Below, in pieces: positions 1 to 5,419 of a DNA stretch of 5,537 bases. The first letter of the stretch is position 1. Every line of letters begins with the position of its first letter. The stretch is from Chitinophagaceae bacterium (GTDB taxonomy: Bacteria; Bacteroidota; Bacteroidia; Chitinophagales; Chitinophagaceae). A program made the translations under genes and the position numbers. The DNA lies in NCBI GenBank assembly GCA_025963615.1, contig JAOQAL010000699.1, positions 1-5,537 on the forward strand, read 5' to 3'. Under the pieces are notes generated by a model, which did no database searches, was not told where the DNA came from, and saw only the letters and a program-made list of their open reading frames with translations.

Positions 1-2
1 CA

Positions 3-38
3 TTAGAAGTCAAAAGACCGAAATCAATTATTGAATGA
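3..38 (+). CDS. possible C-terminal tail of a plus-strand gene entering from the left
   Basis: One plus-strand frame is open from the left edge to a TGA at 36-38 and would encode the tail LEVKRPKSIIE. The mix of charged and hydrophobic residues is protein-like, and a gene ending here would converge on the minus-strand gene that ends at 234, with the hairpin at 142-179 between them. Only 11 codons are visible, and a second frame is open for almost as long, so this is a guess. An alternative is that CAT at 1-3 is the start codon of a minus-strand gene leaving the window. Neither can be decided from this sequence. Confidence 0.22.
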   Translation, partial: LEVKRPKSIIE

Positions 39-141
39 TTAAAGATTTAACGACTCTGTTTTTACATTTTACTTGCTCTATTATCGCCTATCACCTTTTT
101 ATTAACAGCTTCTAATGCCGTTAACTATTAGCGTCCCTTAG

Positions 142-179
142 CGTCAAAAGAAAAGCACTTCGTGGAAACGGAGTGCTTT
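142..179 (-). terminator. intrinsic terminator closing the minus-strand gene cluster
   Basis: Bases 152-163 pair with 168-179 in an uninterrupted 12-bp stem with one G-T pair and a four-base loop (GGAA on the plus strand). Read in the minus direction the stem is followed directly by a T-rich run (TTTTCTTTTG, ending near 142), the classic Rho-independent layout. It lies about 55 bases beyond the stop codon at 234, so it fits as the end of the 234-629 transcript and possibly of the whole cluster. On the plus strand the stem is followed only by TTTAAACTG, so it would be a weaker terminator in that direction. Confidence 0.82.
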
Positions 180-233
180 AAACTGCCTGCAATTAAGCAT
201 GCATGAAACTTACCATTAAACCTTAAAGAGTTC

Positions 234-629
234 TTAACTACCCGAGTTGCCATTACCCCCGGGGCGTTGTGGCCGGAGTGAAGGTTCAATTTCGTCTTTC
301 CATTTTTTGAACTGTTCCTCCGTAAATATTTTTTTCAACTTATCATCCCTGTCGGCGGCCATCTTTTGCATCTCTGATCTCATTTTATCCCTGTCAGGAG
401 AACCGCCAGACATCATTTCCTGTCTTTTGGCATCCTGCATTCTATAATATTGGGCAAAGACCGAGTCTGCCTGGTCTGATTTGTCTTTATCTAATTTAAA
501 TTCCGCCAACTTATCCATAGCGGCCTTTGTTCTTTCTTCCACTGTATGACGGGGACCACCACCTTGTGCATTGGTCACTAAGGTGCCCGCAATTAATAAT
601 GCGAGAACCAATAGAAGTTTTGTTTTCAT
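234..629 (-). CDS. small secreted Spy-like periplasmic protein
   Basis: The 131-residue product starts with a clear signal peptide: MKTK, a leucine-rich core at about residues 5-17, and likely cleavage after the Ala-Gln at 21-22. The mature part is highly charged and predicted helical, with Lys/Asp/Glu/Met-rich segments at about 30-115. Near the end, residues 99-110 (KKIFTEEQFKKW) resemble the LTxxQ-type repeat of Spy/CpxP periplasmic chaperones. The tail (119-131) is rich in Pro, Gly, Asn and Ser. There is no membrane anchor, so it should be a free periplasmic protein, unlike the anchored relative at 732-1244. By family analogy it may bind unfolded envelope proteins or act as a regulatory decoy. 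Only one histidine (residue 28) and no cysteine argue against metal storage. It is the last gene before the terminator at 142-179. Spy-like placement is moderately sure; the exact role is unknown. Confidence 0.85.
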   Translation of the reverse strand: MKTKLLLVLALLIAGTLVTNAQGGGPRHTVEERTKAAMDKLAEFKLDKDKSDQADSVFAQYYRMQDAKRQEMMSGGSPDRDKMRSEMQKMAADRDDKLKKIFTEEQFKKWKDEIEPSLRPQRPGGNGNSGS

Positions 630-636
630 AACATCA

Positions 637-652
637 GTTTTAAAATTAAAAC
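637..652. repeat. AT-rich palindrome just upstream of the 234-629 start codon
   Basis: GTTTTAA and TTAAAAC flank two A bases, giving a perfect 7-bp inverted repeat 7 bases before the ATG at 629. It would lie in the leader of the small Spy-like gene. It could be an operator or a weak RNA hairpin near the ribosome site. Because it contains only two G-C pairs, chance in AT-rich DNA is also plausible. Confidence 0.3.
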
Positions 653-668
653 CTATTAAAGAAGAACT

Positions 669-676
669 CTATAATA
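669..676 (-). promoter_or_regulatory. possible promoter -10/-7 element for the 234-629 gene
   Basis: In the minus direction TATTATAG matches the Bacteroidota -7 consensus TAnnTTTG at the leading TA, one inner T and the final G, and is one base from a standard TATAAT. A GTTTT sits 17 bases upstream, a poor match to the -33 TTTG box. Transcription would start about 30-35 bases before the ATG at 629. The 102-base gap after the preceding gene makes a separate promoter reasonable. The palindrome GACGTC at 678-683 adjoins it and could be a regulator site. Confidence 0.28.
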
Positions 677-705
677 GGACGTCGTAGTATTTTAAAACTT
701 TTGCC

Positions 706-731
706 TTTTTTAAAATTTTTTTTAAAAAAAA
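706..731. other. 26-base pure A/T tract (T6 A4 T8 A8)
   Basis: On the plus strand the run reads T6, A4, T8, A8 with no G or C. Its right end abuts the stop codon of the 732-1244 gene. The T8A8 part is a perfect 16-base palindrome. Such phased A and T tracts bend DNA and can act as an upstream promoter element for the site at 669-676. They could also weaken transcription leaving the upstream gene, although an A-U stem alone would be a poor terminator. Confidence 0.5.
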
Positions 732-1244
732 TCAGTTCTTGCTGGTGCTGTCGGCGTTTTTGGATTCCACGCGCATAAAAGAACCTGTAATTCTATGAAA
801 TATCCGTTGTACCAGGGAGTCATATTTGGGTTGTTGCTCCGGGCTACATACTTCCCTAAGTTCTTTTAGATGGATGAATGCCTGCAAGTCAAGCGATTTT
901 TGCCGTTGGGCTATGCTGTCAGCCGCATTATTTAATATGGAGTCATTGATGTTTTCCACACCGATAAGTCGGAAAAAATTATCTTTTGCTTTCCGCAAAT
1001 CATCAAATCTTAATTTTATTTTATCCCATTTCGCTTCTTTCAGCTGTTTATATTGGGCTAACTGAGTGTCAGAAAAACCAACATCTTTTTTTAATGCTTC
1101 TGCAAAACGGTCGCTGTTTTTATCGGCGCGGACTGGTTTATCCGGTTGTTTAAGCCATAAAAAATAGACAAGCATTGCTACATTGGCAAGCAGCAAAACC
1201 ACAATGATGAAAACAAGTGTTTTATTTTTCGATGGATTGCTCAT
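732..1244 (-). CDS. membrane-anchored Spy/CnrX-like periplasmic sensor protein
   Basis: The 170-residue product has a short basic N-terminus, one transmembrane segment at about residues 9-31, and a charged helical periplasmic domain. Two regions recall the paired LTxxQ-type motifs of Spy, ZraP and CnrX proteins (heavy-metal-resistance/periplasmic sensor superfamily): VGFSDTQLAQYKQLKE at about 55-70 and REVCSPEQQPKYDSLV at about 130-145. The start at 1244 lies inside the last codons of the anti-sigma gene, in another frame, with a purine-rich GGAA just upstream, so translation is probably coupled. Position after the sigma and anti-sigma genes suggests it modulates the anti-sigma factor from the periplasm, as CnrX does with CnrY. 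CnrX binds metal through several His residues plus Glu and Met; here only His125 and His150 occur and the N-terminal region has none, so metal sensing is doubtful. A chaperone-type stress sensor is the alternative. Confidence 0.83.
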   Translation of the reverse strand: MSNPSKNKTLVFIIVVLLLANVAMLVYFLWLKQPDKPVRADKNSDRFAEALKKDVGFSDTQLAQYKQLKEAKWDKIKLRFDDLRKAKDNFFRLIGVENINDSILNNAADSIAQRQKSLDLQAFIHLKELREVCSPEQQPKYDSLVQRIFHRITGSFMRVESKNADSTSKN

Positions 1245-1590
1245 TTTCCGGGTTCCAGATGGTTAAAATGGTATTATTGGCGGTATTGGACGCCACATCG
1301 TAAGCACTGTTTAAAATTTGCTCATTTTGATCTGTGATGGCAAATTTAACCGCTGCATCTTTTTTGAAAAGAGCCATGGTGTTCAAAATCAGAATGAAGC
1401 ATACAGTAGCAAAAGCTACCGTGGGCCGGCTGATAAAAGCCCCAAAATTTTCCCATATATTTTTATTATTCCTCTCTAGCCTTGCAGTAAGACGGGTATA
1501 AAAATAGGGGGCAGGAGCAGCTCTTTGAATGCCATCAAGACTATTCAGGGCTTCTTCTGCTTTTTTCGCTATGTTAGAATTTTGTGTCAT
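1222..1590 (-). CDS. single-pass membrane protein, probable anti-sigma factor
   Basis: The 122-residue product has a cytoplasmic N-terminal part (1-55), one hydrophobic segment at about 57-75, and a periplasmic tail of about 45 residues. The N-terminal stretch LDGIQRAAPAPYFYTRLTAR (18-37) resembles a motif I associate with small proteins directly downstream of ECF sigma genes in Bacteroidota. There is no HxxxCxxC zinc motif (ZAS type) and no FecR domain, so assignment as anti-sigma rests on position, topology and that motif. The gene begins 41 bases after the sigma factor stop and its end overlaps the next gene by 23 bases, indicating one transcript. The likely role is to hold the sigma factor at the inner membrane until a periplasmic signal, perhaps passed by the 732-1244 product, releases it. 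Confidence 0.75.
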   Translation of the reverse strand: MTQNSNIAKKAEEALNSLDGIQRAAPAPYFYTRLTARLERNNKNIWENFGAFISRPTVAFATVCFILILNTMALFKKDAAVKFAITDQNEQILNSAYDVASNTANNTILTIWNPENEQSIEK

Positions 1591-1631
1591 TATCTATTTA
1601 TTTGACGCTTGTCATAAAATAAACTTGTGCT

Positions 1632-2210
1632 TCACTGGTAGTACTTGTAATAGTTTTCCAATGACTTTTTAAGGTTGTTTTTAGCCCGGTGCATCAGGGA
1701 TTCTACGGAGGATATGGTAACTTCCATCACCTCACTCACTTCCTGGTAGCTCAGGCCATCTACCTTGTGAAGGGTAAATGCAATCCGTTGGTTTTCCGGC
1801 AGCTGACTTATAGCCTTAAATAATATTGCCGCACTTTCCTTCTTGTCAAAAGTCACACCGGGATGTTCAAAATCCGGTACTACCACCTCTTCCCCAGTAT
1901 CTCCAAACAACTTTTTTATGACGGCAAACCTTTTTTTACGTTTTTTTCTCCGCTCATGATCCAAGGCCTTCGCTATCGTAATACGGTATAGCCAGGTCGA
2001 AAATTTTGATTCTCCTTTAAATGTATTTATTGACTGGTAAACCTGGACAAAAACTTCCTGGGCTATATCCTCCGCATCTTCAGCATTTTGAACTATTCCC
2101 AAGGCGGTATTGTAGGTCATATCCTGCCATTTTTCTACAATGGTACGGAAGGCAGATTCATCTCCCTTCTTCAACTGTTCAATTAAAATCCTTTCATCCA
2201 AAACCAACAT
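1632..2210 (-). CDS. ECF-type RNA polymerase sigma factor (sigma-70 family)
   Basis: The 192-residue length is normal for an extracytoplasmic-function sigma factor. Region 2 spans about residues 20-88, with the core-binding and -10 recognition stretch EDAEDIAQEVFVQVYQS followed by FKGESKFSTWLYRITIA. Region 4 spans about 128-182, with LPENQRIAFTLHKVDGLSYQ and a helix-turn-helix ending SSVESLMHRAKNNLKKSL. A very basic linker (86-102, many Lys/Arg) joins them. There is no region 1 or 3 and no C-terminal extension. It should direct RNA polymerase to its own set of promoters, probably including this cluster, under control of the membrane protein encoded next. The ATG at 2210 is the only well-placed start; no Shine-Dalgarno site is seen, as usual in this phylum. 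The linker is encoded by two A7 runs, noted as a finding. Confidence 0.95.
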   Translation of the reverse strand: MLVLDERILIEQLKKGDESAFRTIVEKWQDMTYNTALGIVQNAEDAEDIAQEVFVQVYQSINTFKGESKFSTWLYRITIAKALDHERRKKRKKRFAVIKKLFGDTGEEVVVPDFEHPGVTFDKKESAAILFKAISQLPENQRIAFTLHKVDGLSYQEVSEVMEVTISSVESLMHRAKNNLKKSLENYYKYYQ

Positions 2211-2293
2211 ATTAAGGGCTGCCAGCGATATTACGCAAAAATTCTTTTAATTCAGCTCCCTGTTTGATGAAAGAGCATTTTTTAAACACAATT

Positions 2294-5176
2294 TTAGAAA
2301 TCGGGTGTGCGTCTCCGCTGGGCATTAATTGGCTTTCCTTTTCCGAAATTTTTAAGATTGTAGGTAAAGGTAAGCATGAAGTATTGCTGTAAGACCTGGC
2401 TTTGTGTATCCTCGATATAATTTTCTGAAACAGTCCGGACAATACTCTGGTTCTGCTTCAGCAGATCAAACACAGACAACTTAAGTTCCGCCAGCCTTTT
2501 TTTCAGAAATTTTTTTCCGATAGCAGCATTCCATAACCAGAAACTTTGATTCAATCCACCCGACAAACCAGTATATATCTGGTTGTTCAGGTCGTTTTGA
2601 AAGAACCACCCATTTTTAGATAAAAGGTTAAACTGCATACCAGCAACCTGGTTCACATAATTATTATCTGCCTGGCTTTGAAGAGAGCTTTTTGCATTAT
2701 TAAAATTGGCAGAATAAGACAGGTTGAAATCTATATACTCACTAACATTGCTGGCAACGACTATCCCGGCATTATAGGTAAAGTTTCCGGTATTGGTTAG
2801 CACGGAGTTTATTAAACCGGGCAGTTTGGAATAAGTAAATCCCGCATTCAGGTTAATATTTGACTTAATAAACTTTACAGGCATACTATAGGTAAAATAG
2901 GAACGGAAGCTTTTATAGCCGTCAAGATTAATTGGTTTGGTAAGCTGCGAACCGGACTTCAAAATAATGCCCTGTTGAATAAGCGAGTCAGCTTGTGTTA
3001 TATAAGTAGCATTGGAGATATAGTTTTGTGATGTCTGTAAAAAAATATTTGCAAAAAAACTCTGCCCTTTCTGCGTATTGATAAAAGTGTACCGGCTCGA
3101 CACATAATGCGAATAAGCCTGTTTTAACTCTGGGTTACCACTGGTTACACTCAAAGGATTACCGAGATTAACGACATCCTGCAACTGGCTTACACTTGGG
3201 AAATTAGTAGAGGCTCTGTAAAAAATATTGATGCTGCTGCGGGGAGCTATTTTTCTCCGCCATTGAAGGTTGGGCAAAACATTTGTGAAAGATTGGTTGA
3301 CATGGGTATTGGTCGGAAAGGTTCTGCTACTTTCCAATTTTGAATATTGTAAATTAACCCCGACCGAGAGCTGATTGTCTCTGCTGGCTCCCAGCCGGTA
3401 GCTGATGCCCCCGTTATTTGTCGTTATCGTGTTGTCAAAAAGATTGGATAAGGTCGTATCAAACTGAGTATACTTGCCACCGGTATGATCGTACAGGAAG
3501 GTTTGCTGGTCGGCTTTATTTTTTGTATAAGAAGGTGAATAATTTATCTGTAGCTGCCCTTTTTTACCAATAGGTTCTGTATAAGAAATAGTAGAAGAAA
3601 CAGTATGGCCATGGGTAGCATTATCAGAAAACTGGTTTTGTATTGAATCGGAAGGGATTTGATTTTCGAAAAAACGATAATTGGAAAACACATAGCTTTC
3701 GCCGTCATTTTTAGTGAATGTTGTATTCAGGTTTAATGAAATGGTTCTTCCTTTTTTTGCAAACGAATGGCGGTATAGTATGTTATTGCCAAGATTATAA
3801 CCTGACCTGTAGGCAGAACCGCTATTGTCTGATGTGTTAGCCGTATCACCTGCCGCATAATAGGTTTTGGAATTAGAATTTGAAAGCGAATTGTTCTTTT
3901 GAAAATTGAGGTTCGGGATTATTATAATTGAATTGAAAGAATCAATCTTGTACTCTATCCGCATATTAATACGGTGATTATAGTTTTCGCTTTCAGAAAA
4001 ACTTTTTTGCGCTAAATATTGCCTTTTACCACCGTTCAGTAAAGTCTGGCTATTCAATACCTGGTCATTGCTGTTATTGGCGTTGTTAAAAAAATAACTT
4101 CCCTGGATGTCTATTTTTTTTCCATACTTATCAGAAAAATTTATACCTGCTGCGTTTGTTTTACTGATACCAGGTTGCTGACCTACCAGGAAATTATTTG
4201 AATTGCTACTCCCACCTCCACCACGGCCATTTCCCCCAGCCCTGGAGCCGCTGTTGGCCCCGCCACCCTTACCGCCGGCGCTTCCATTGCCAGTCAATCC
4301 CAAAAGGTCCTGCGACCCGAAGTTTTGCTGGTTAATATCGTTAAAAAGTCCAATTAAGGAGATACGGCGGTTGCCCTTAAAAAAACTCACATTCCCCCCC
4401 GCAGAATACCTGTCATTTGTTCCATAACCTGCATACAACCGGCCAAACTGCCCATTTCTCATTCCACTCTTAGTTACTATGTTAATTGACTTTACAGAAT
4501 TGCCATCATCAAAGCCAGTGAACTGAGCCTGGTCGCTCAGGCGGTCAAATACCTGGATTTTATCAACCAATTCTGAAGGCAGGTTACGTAATGCGGCTGT
4601 AGCATCATCTCCAAAAAAGTCGCGACCATCAACGGTTACTTTTTTCACCTGCTCACCATGTGCTGTTATCGTTCCATCTTTTTCGACTGTAATGCCGGGC
4701 ATTTTTTTAACAAGATCTTCTACCGTGGCATCAGGATTTACTTTAAACTGGCTTGAATTATATTCAATGGTGTCGCCTTTTTGCTGGGTCGGTGGGGTGT
4801 AGGCCGTTACCGTAACGACATCAAGATCCTTTGTTTTCTTAGGAATAAATAAAGTCCCCAGATTGATGGAAGGTAAAGAGTCACTGATCCTAACGAATTG
4901 TCTGTATTCAGCATAGTTTATAAAACTTATTTTCAACAAAAAAGAATCCGCAGGGACATTTTTAAACTCAAACAATCCGTTACTGTTGCTGACAACGTTA
5001 AATTTTAAGGTACTGTCTTTTAAACCGGAAAGTTGAAGGGTAGCCCCTGCCAACGGCGTATTATCAATCAAATCAACTATTTTACCTCCTATACTTTGTG
5101 CACTTATTGGCTTTGTAAAACCCAACAGCATGGCTATAGAAACTAAAATTTTTACCATATTTTCCATTTCAGCCAT
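2294..5176 (-). CDS. TonB-dependent-receptor-like outer-membrane beta-barrel protein
   Basis: The 960-residue product begins with a signal peptide, likely from Met7 (5158) with cleavage after SAQ at about residue 27. Residues 28-115 form a carboxypeptidase-regulatory-like beta-sandwich domain. A TonB-box-like VVTVTA follows at 120-125. The plug covers about 130-237, with MPGITVEKDG, VDGRDFFGDD and the closing INIVTKSG. The rest is an OMP_b-brl_3-type barrel, including NPLSVTSGNPELKQAYSHYV at 673-692 and the near-terminal strand QYFMLTFTYNLKNF at 931-944, ending in Phe. A Gly-rich insert lies at 293-325. There is no STN domain, so it is not a FecA-type signal transducer. The substrate cannot be told; no SusD partner is present, which argues against a Sus glycan system. 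The sigma gene starts 83 bases downstream, so it may be co-transcribed or be a regulon member. Confidence 0.93.
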   Translation of the reverse strand: MAEMENMVKILVSIAMLLGFTKPISAQSIGGKIVDLIDNTPLAGATLQLSGLKDSTLKFNVVSNSNGLFEFKNVPADSFLLKISFINYAEYRQFVRISDSLPSINLGTLFIPKKTKDLDVVTVTAYTPPTQQKGDTIEYNSSQFKVNPDATVEDLVKKMPGITVEKDGTITAHGEQVKKVTVDGRDFFGDDATAALRNLPSELVDKIQVFDRLSDQAQFTGFDDGNSVKSINIVTKSGMRNGQFGRLYAGYGTNDRYSAGGNVSFFKGNRRISLIGLFNDINQQNFGSQDLLGLTGNGSAGGKGGGANSGSRAGGNGRGGGGSSNSNNFLVGQQPGISKTNAAGINFSDKYGKKIDIQGSYFFNNANNSNDQVLNSQTLLNGGKRQYLAQKSFSESENYNHRINMRIEYKIDSFNSIIIIPNLNFQKNNSLSNSNSKTYYAAGDTANTSDNSGSAYRSGYNLGNNILYRHSFAKKGRTISLNLNTTFTKNDGESYVFSNYRFFENQIPSDSIQNQFSDNATHGHTVSSTISYTEPIGKKGQLQINYSPSYTKNKADQQTFLYDHTGGKYTQFDTTLSNLFDNTITTNNGGISYRLGASRDNQLSVGVNLQYSKLESSRTFPTNTHVNQSFTNVLPNLQWRRKIAPRSSINIFYRASTNFPSVSQLQDVVNLGNPLSVTSGNPELKQAYSHYVSSRYTFINTQKGQSFFANIFLQTSQNYISNATYITQADSLIQQGIILKSGSQLTKPINLDGYKSFRSYFTYSMPVKFIKSNINLNAGFTYSKLPGLINSVLTNTGNFTYNAGIVVASNVSEYIDFNLSYSANFNNAKSSLQSQADNNYVNQVAGMQFNLLSKNGWFFQNDLNNQIYTGLSGGLNQSFWLWNAAIGKKFLKKRLAELKLSVFDLLKQNQSIVRTVSENYIEDTQSQVLQQYFMLTFTYNLKNFGKGKPINAQRRRTPDF
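4193..4300 (-). other. Gly/Ser/Asn-rich low-complexity insert within the barrel protein
   Basis: This segment encodes about residues 293-328. Fifteen of the 27 residues at 296-322 are glycine, with Ser, Asn, Ala and scattered Lys/Arg. It is visibly GC-rich compared with the surrounding AT-rich gene. It sits early in the barrel, between INQQNFGSQDLLGL and FLVGQQPGISKT, where an extracellular loop is expected. Comparable glycine-rich loops occur in other proteins of this barrel family as I know it, so it is probably a variable surface loop rather than a foreign insertion. Confidence 0.7.
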
Positions 5177-5182
5177 TGGACG

Positions 5183-5190
5183 CTAAAATA
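5183..5190 (-). promoter_or_regulatory. possible -7 promoter element for the barrel-protein gene
   Basis: In the minus direction TATTTTAG differs from the Bacteroidota consensus TAnnTTTG at one of the six fixed positions. No good -33 TTTG box lies at the usual spacing; the nearest T-run is about 24 bases upstream. A transcript from here would start close to the first ATG (5176), which favours one of the inner ATGs, especially Met7 at 5158, as the real start. Confidence 0.28.
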
Positions 5191-5206
5191 AAAATCTTCC
5201 TTTCGT

Positions 5207-5419
5207 CTAAGTCTTAAAACCGGCTTCCACAGGTAAAACAGCCGGTAGATTTGCTAAGTTTGTAGTGCGGCAAAAGACCTGGCCTAATCGAAAATAAACC
5301 ATTGCCGGTTGAACAGTAAACGCATCATCGGCGGGTGGCAGTTTTAAGACCAATCCCTGCAAAACCAACACAACCGCGTCAAGTGGCGGAAGCATTGCAA
5401 TATTCGGGACCTGATTCAT
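5207..5419 (-). CDS. doubtful small hypothetical open frame (70 codons)
   Basis: An ATG at 5419 opens a 70-codon frame ending in TAG at 5207, and the frame is open upstream to a stop at 5525-5527, about 105 codons in all. The product is rich in Val, Leu, Pro and Ala (for example AMLPPLDAVVLVLQGLVLKL) and has no recognisable domain, signal peptide or clear membrane topology. Its last codons overlap the terminator-like inverted repeat at 5219-5246, unusual for a real coding end. The plus strand in register with it is Ser/Thr/Gly-rich but broken by stops, a pattern often seen when one strand is only a shadow of the other. It may be spurious, a decayed gene, or a genuine short protein; no function can be given. 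Confidence 0.2.
   Translation of the reverse strand: MNQVPNIAMLPPLDAVVLVLQGLVLKLPPADDAFTVQPAMVYFRLGQVFCRTTNLANLPAVLPVEAGFKT
5216..5246 (-). terminator. inverted repeat, possible weak terminator upstream of the barrel-protein gene
   Basis: ACCGGCT (5219-5225) and AGCCGGT (5240-5246) form a perfect 7-bp GC-rich inverted repeat with a 14-base loop. In the minus direction the stem runs into TTTAAG, giving four Ts counting the last stem base. This could end a transcript coming from the right, insulating the barrel-protein gene, or be a protein-binding site. The long loop and short T-run make it weak. Confidence 0.35.

Noticed and set aside
128..136. TTAGCGTCC shared with the minus strand near 5179-5187, suggesting inverted ends of a mobile element
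   Set aside because: It is a single 9-base match with no transposase, no target duplication and no extension of the similarity; chance is sufficient.
227..670. AGAGTTCT (227-234) and AGAACTCT (663-670) flanking the 234-629 gene as an inverted repeat
   Set aside because: Only 8 bases, with no mobile-element features; the gene belongs naturally with its neighbours.
1603..1614. TGAC-GCTT-GTCA hairpin between the sigma and anti-sigma genes as a terminator
   Set aside because: The 4-bp stem without a proper T-run is too weak, and the gene spacing suggests continued transcription.
2211..2293. Terminator or promoter in the gap before the sigma gene
   Set aside because: No hairpin with a T-run is seen. 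AATTTTTG (minus) resembles a -7 box, but no -33 element is at proper spacing, so I do not call it.
2212..2442. Minus-strand 76-codon frame between the barrel and sigma genes
   Set aside because: Most of it overlaps the conserved C-terminal strands of the barrel protein in another frame, and its product has no recognisable features.
4203..4427. Plus-strand proline-rich open frame
   Set aside because: It is the antisense shadow of the glycine-rich insert and nearby barrel codons; the minus-strand gene is unambiguous here.
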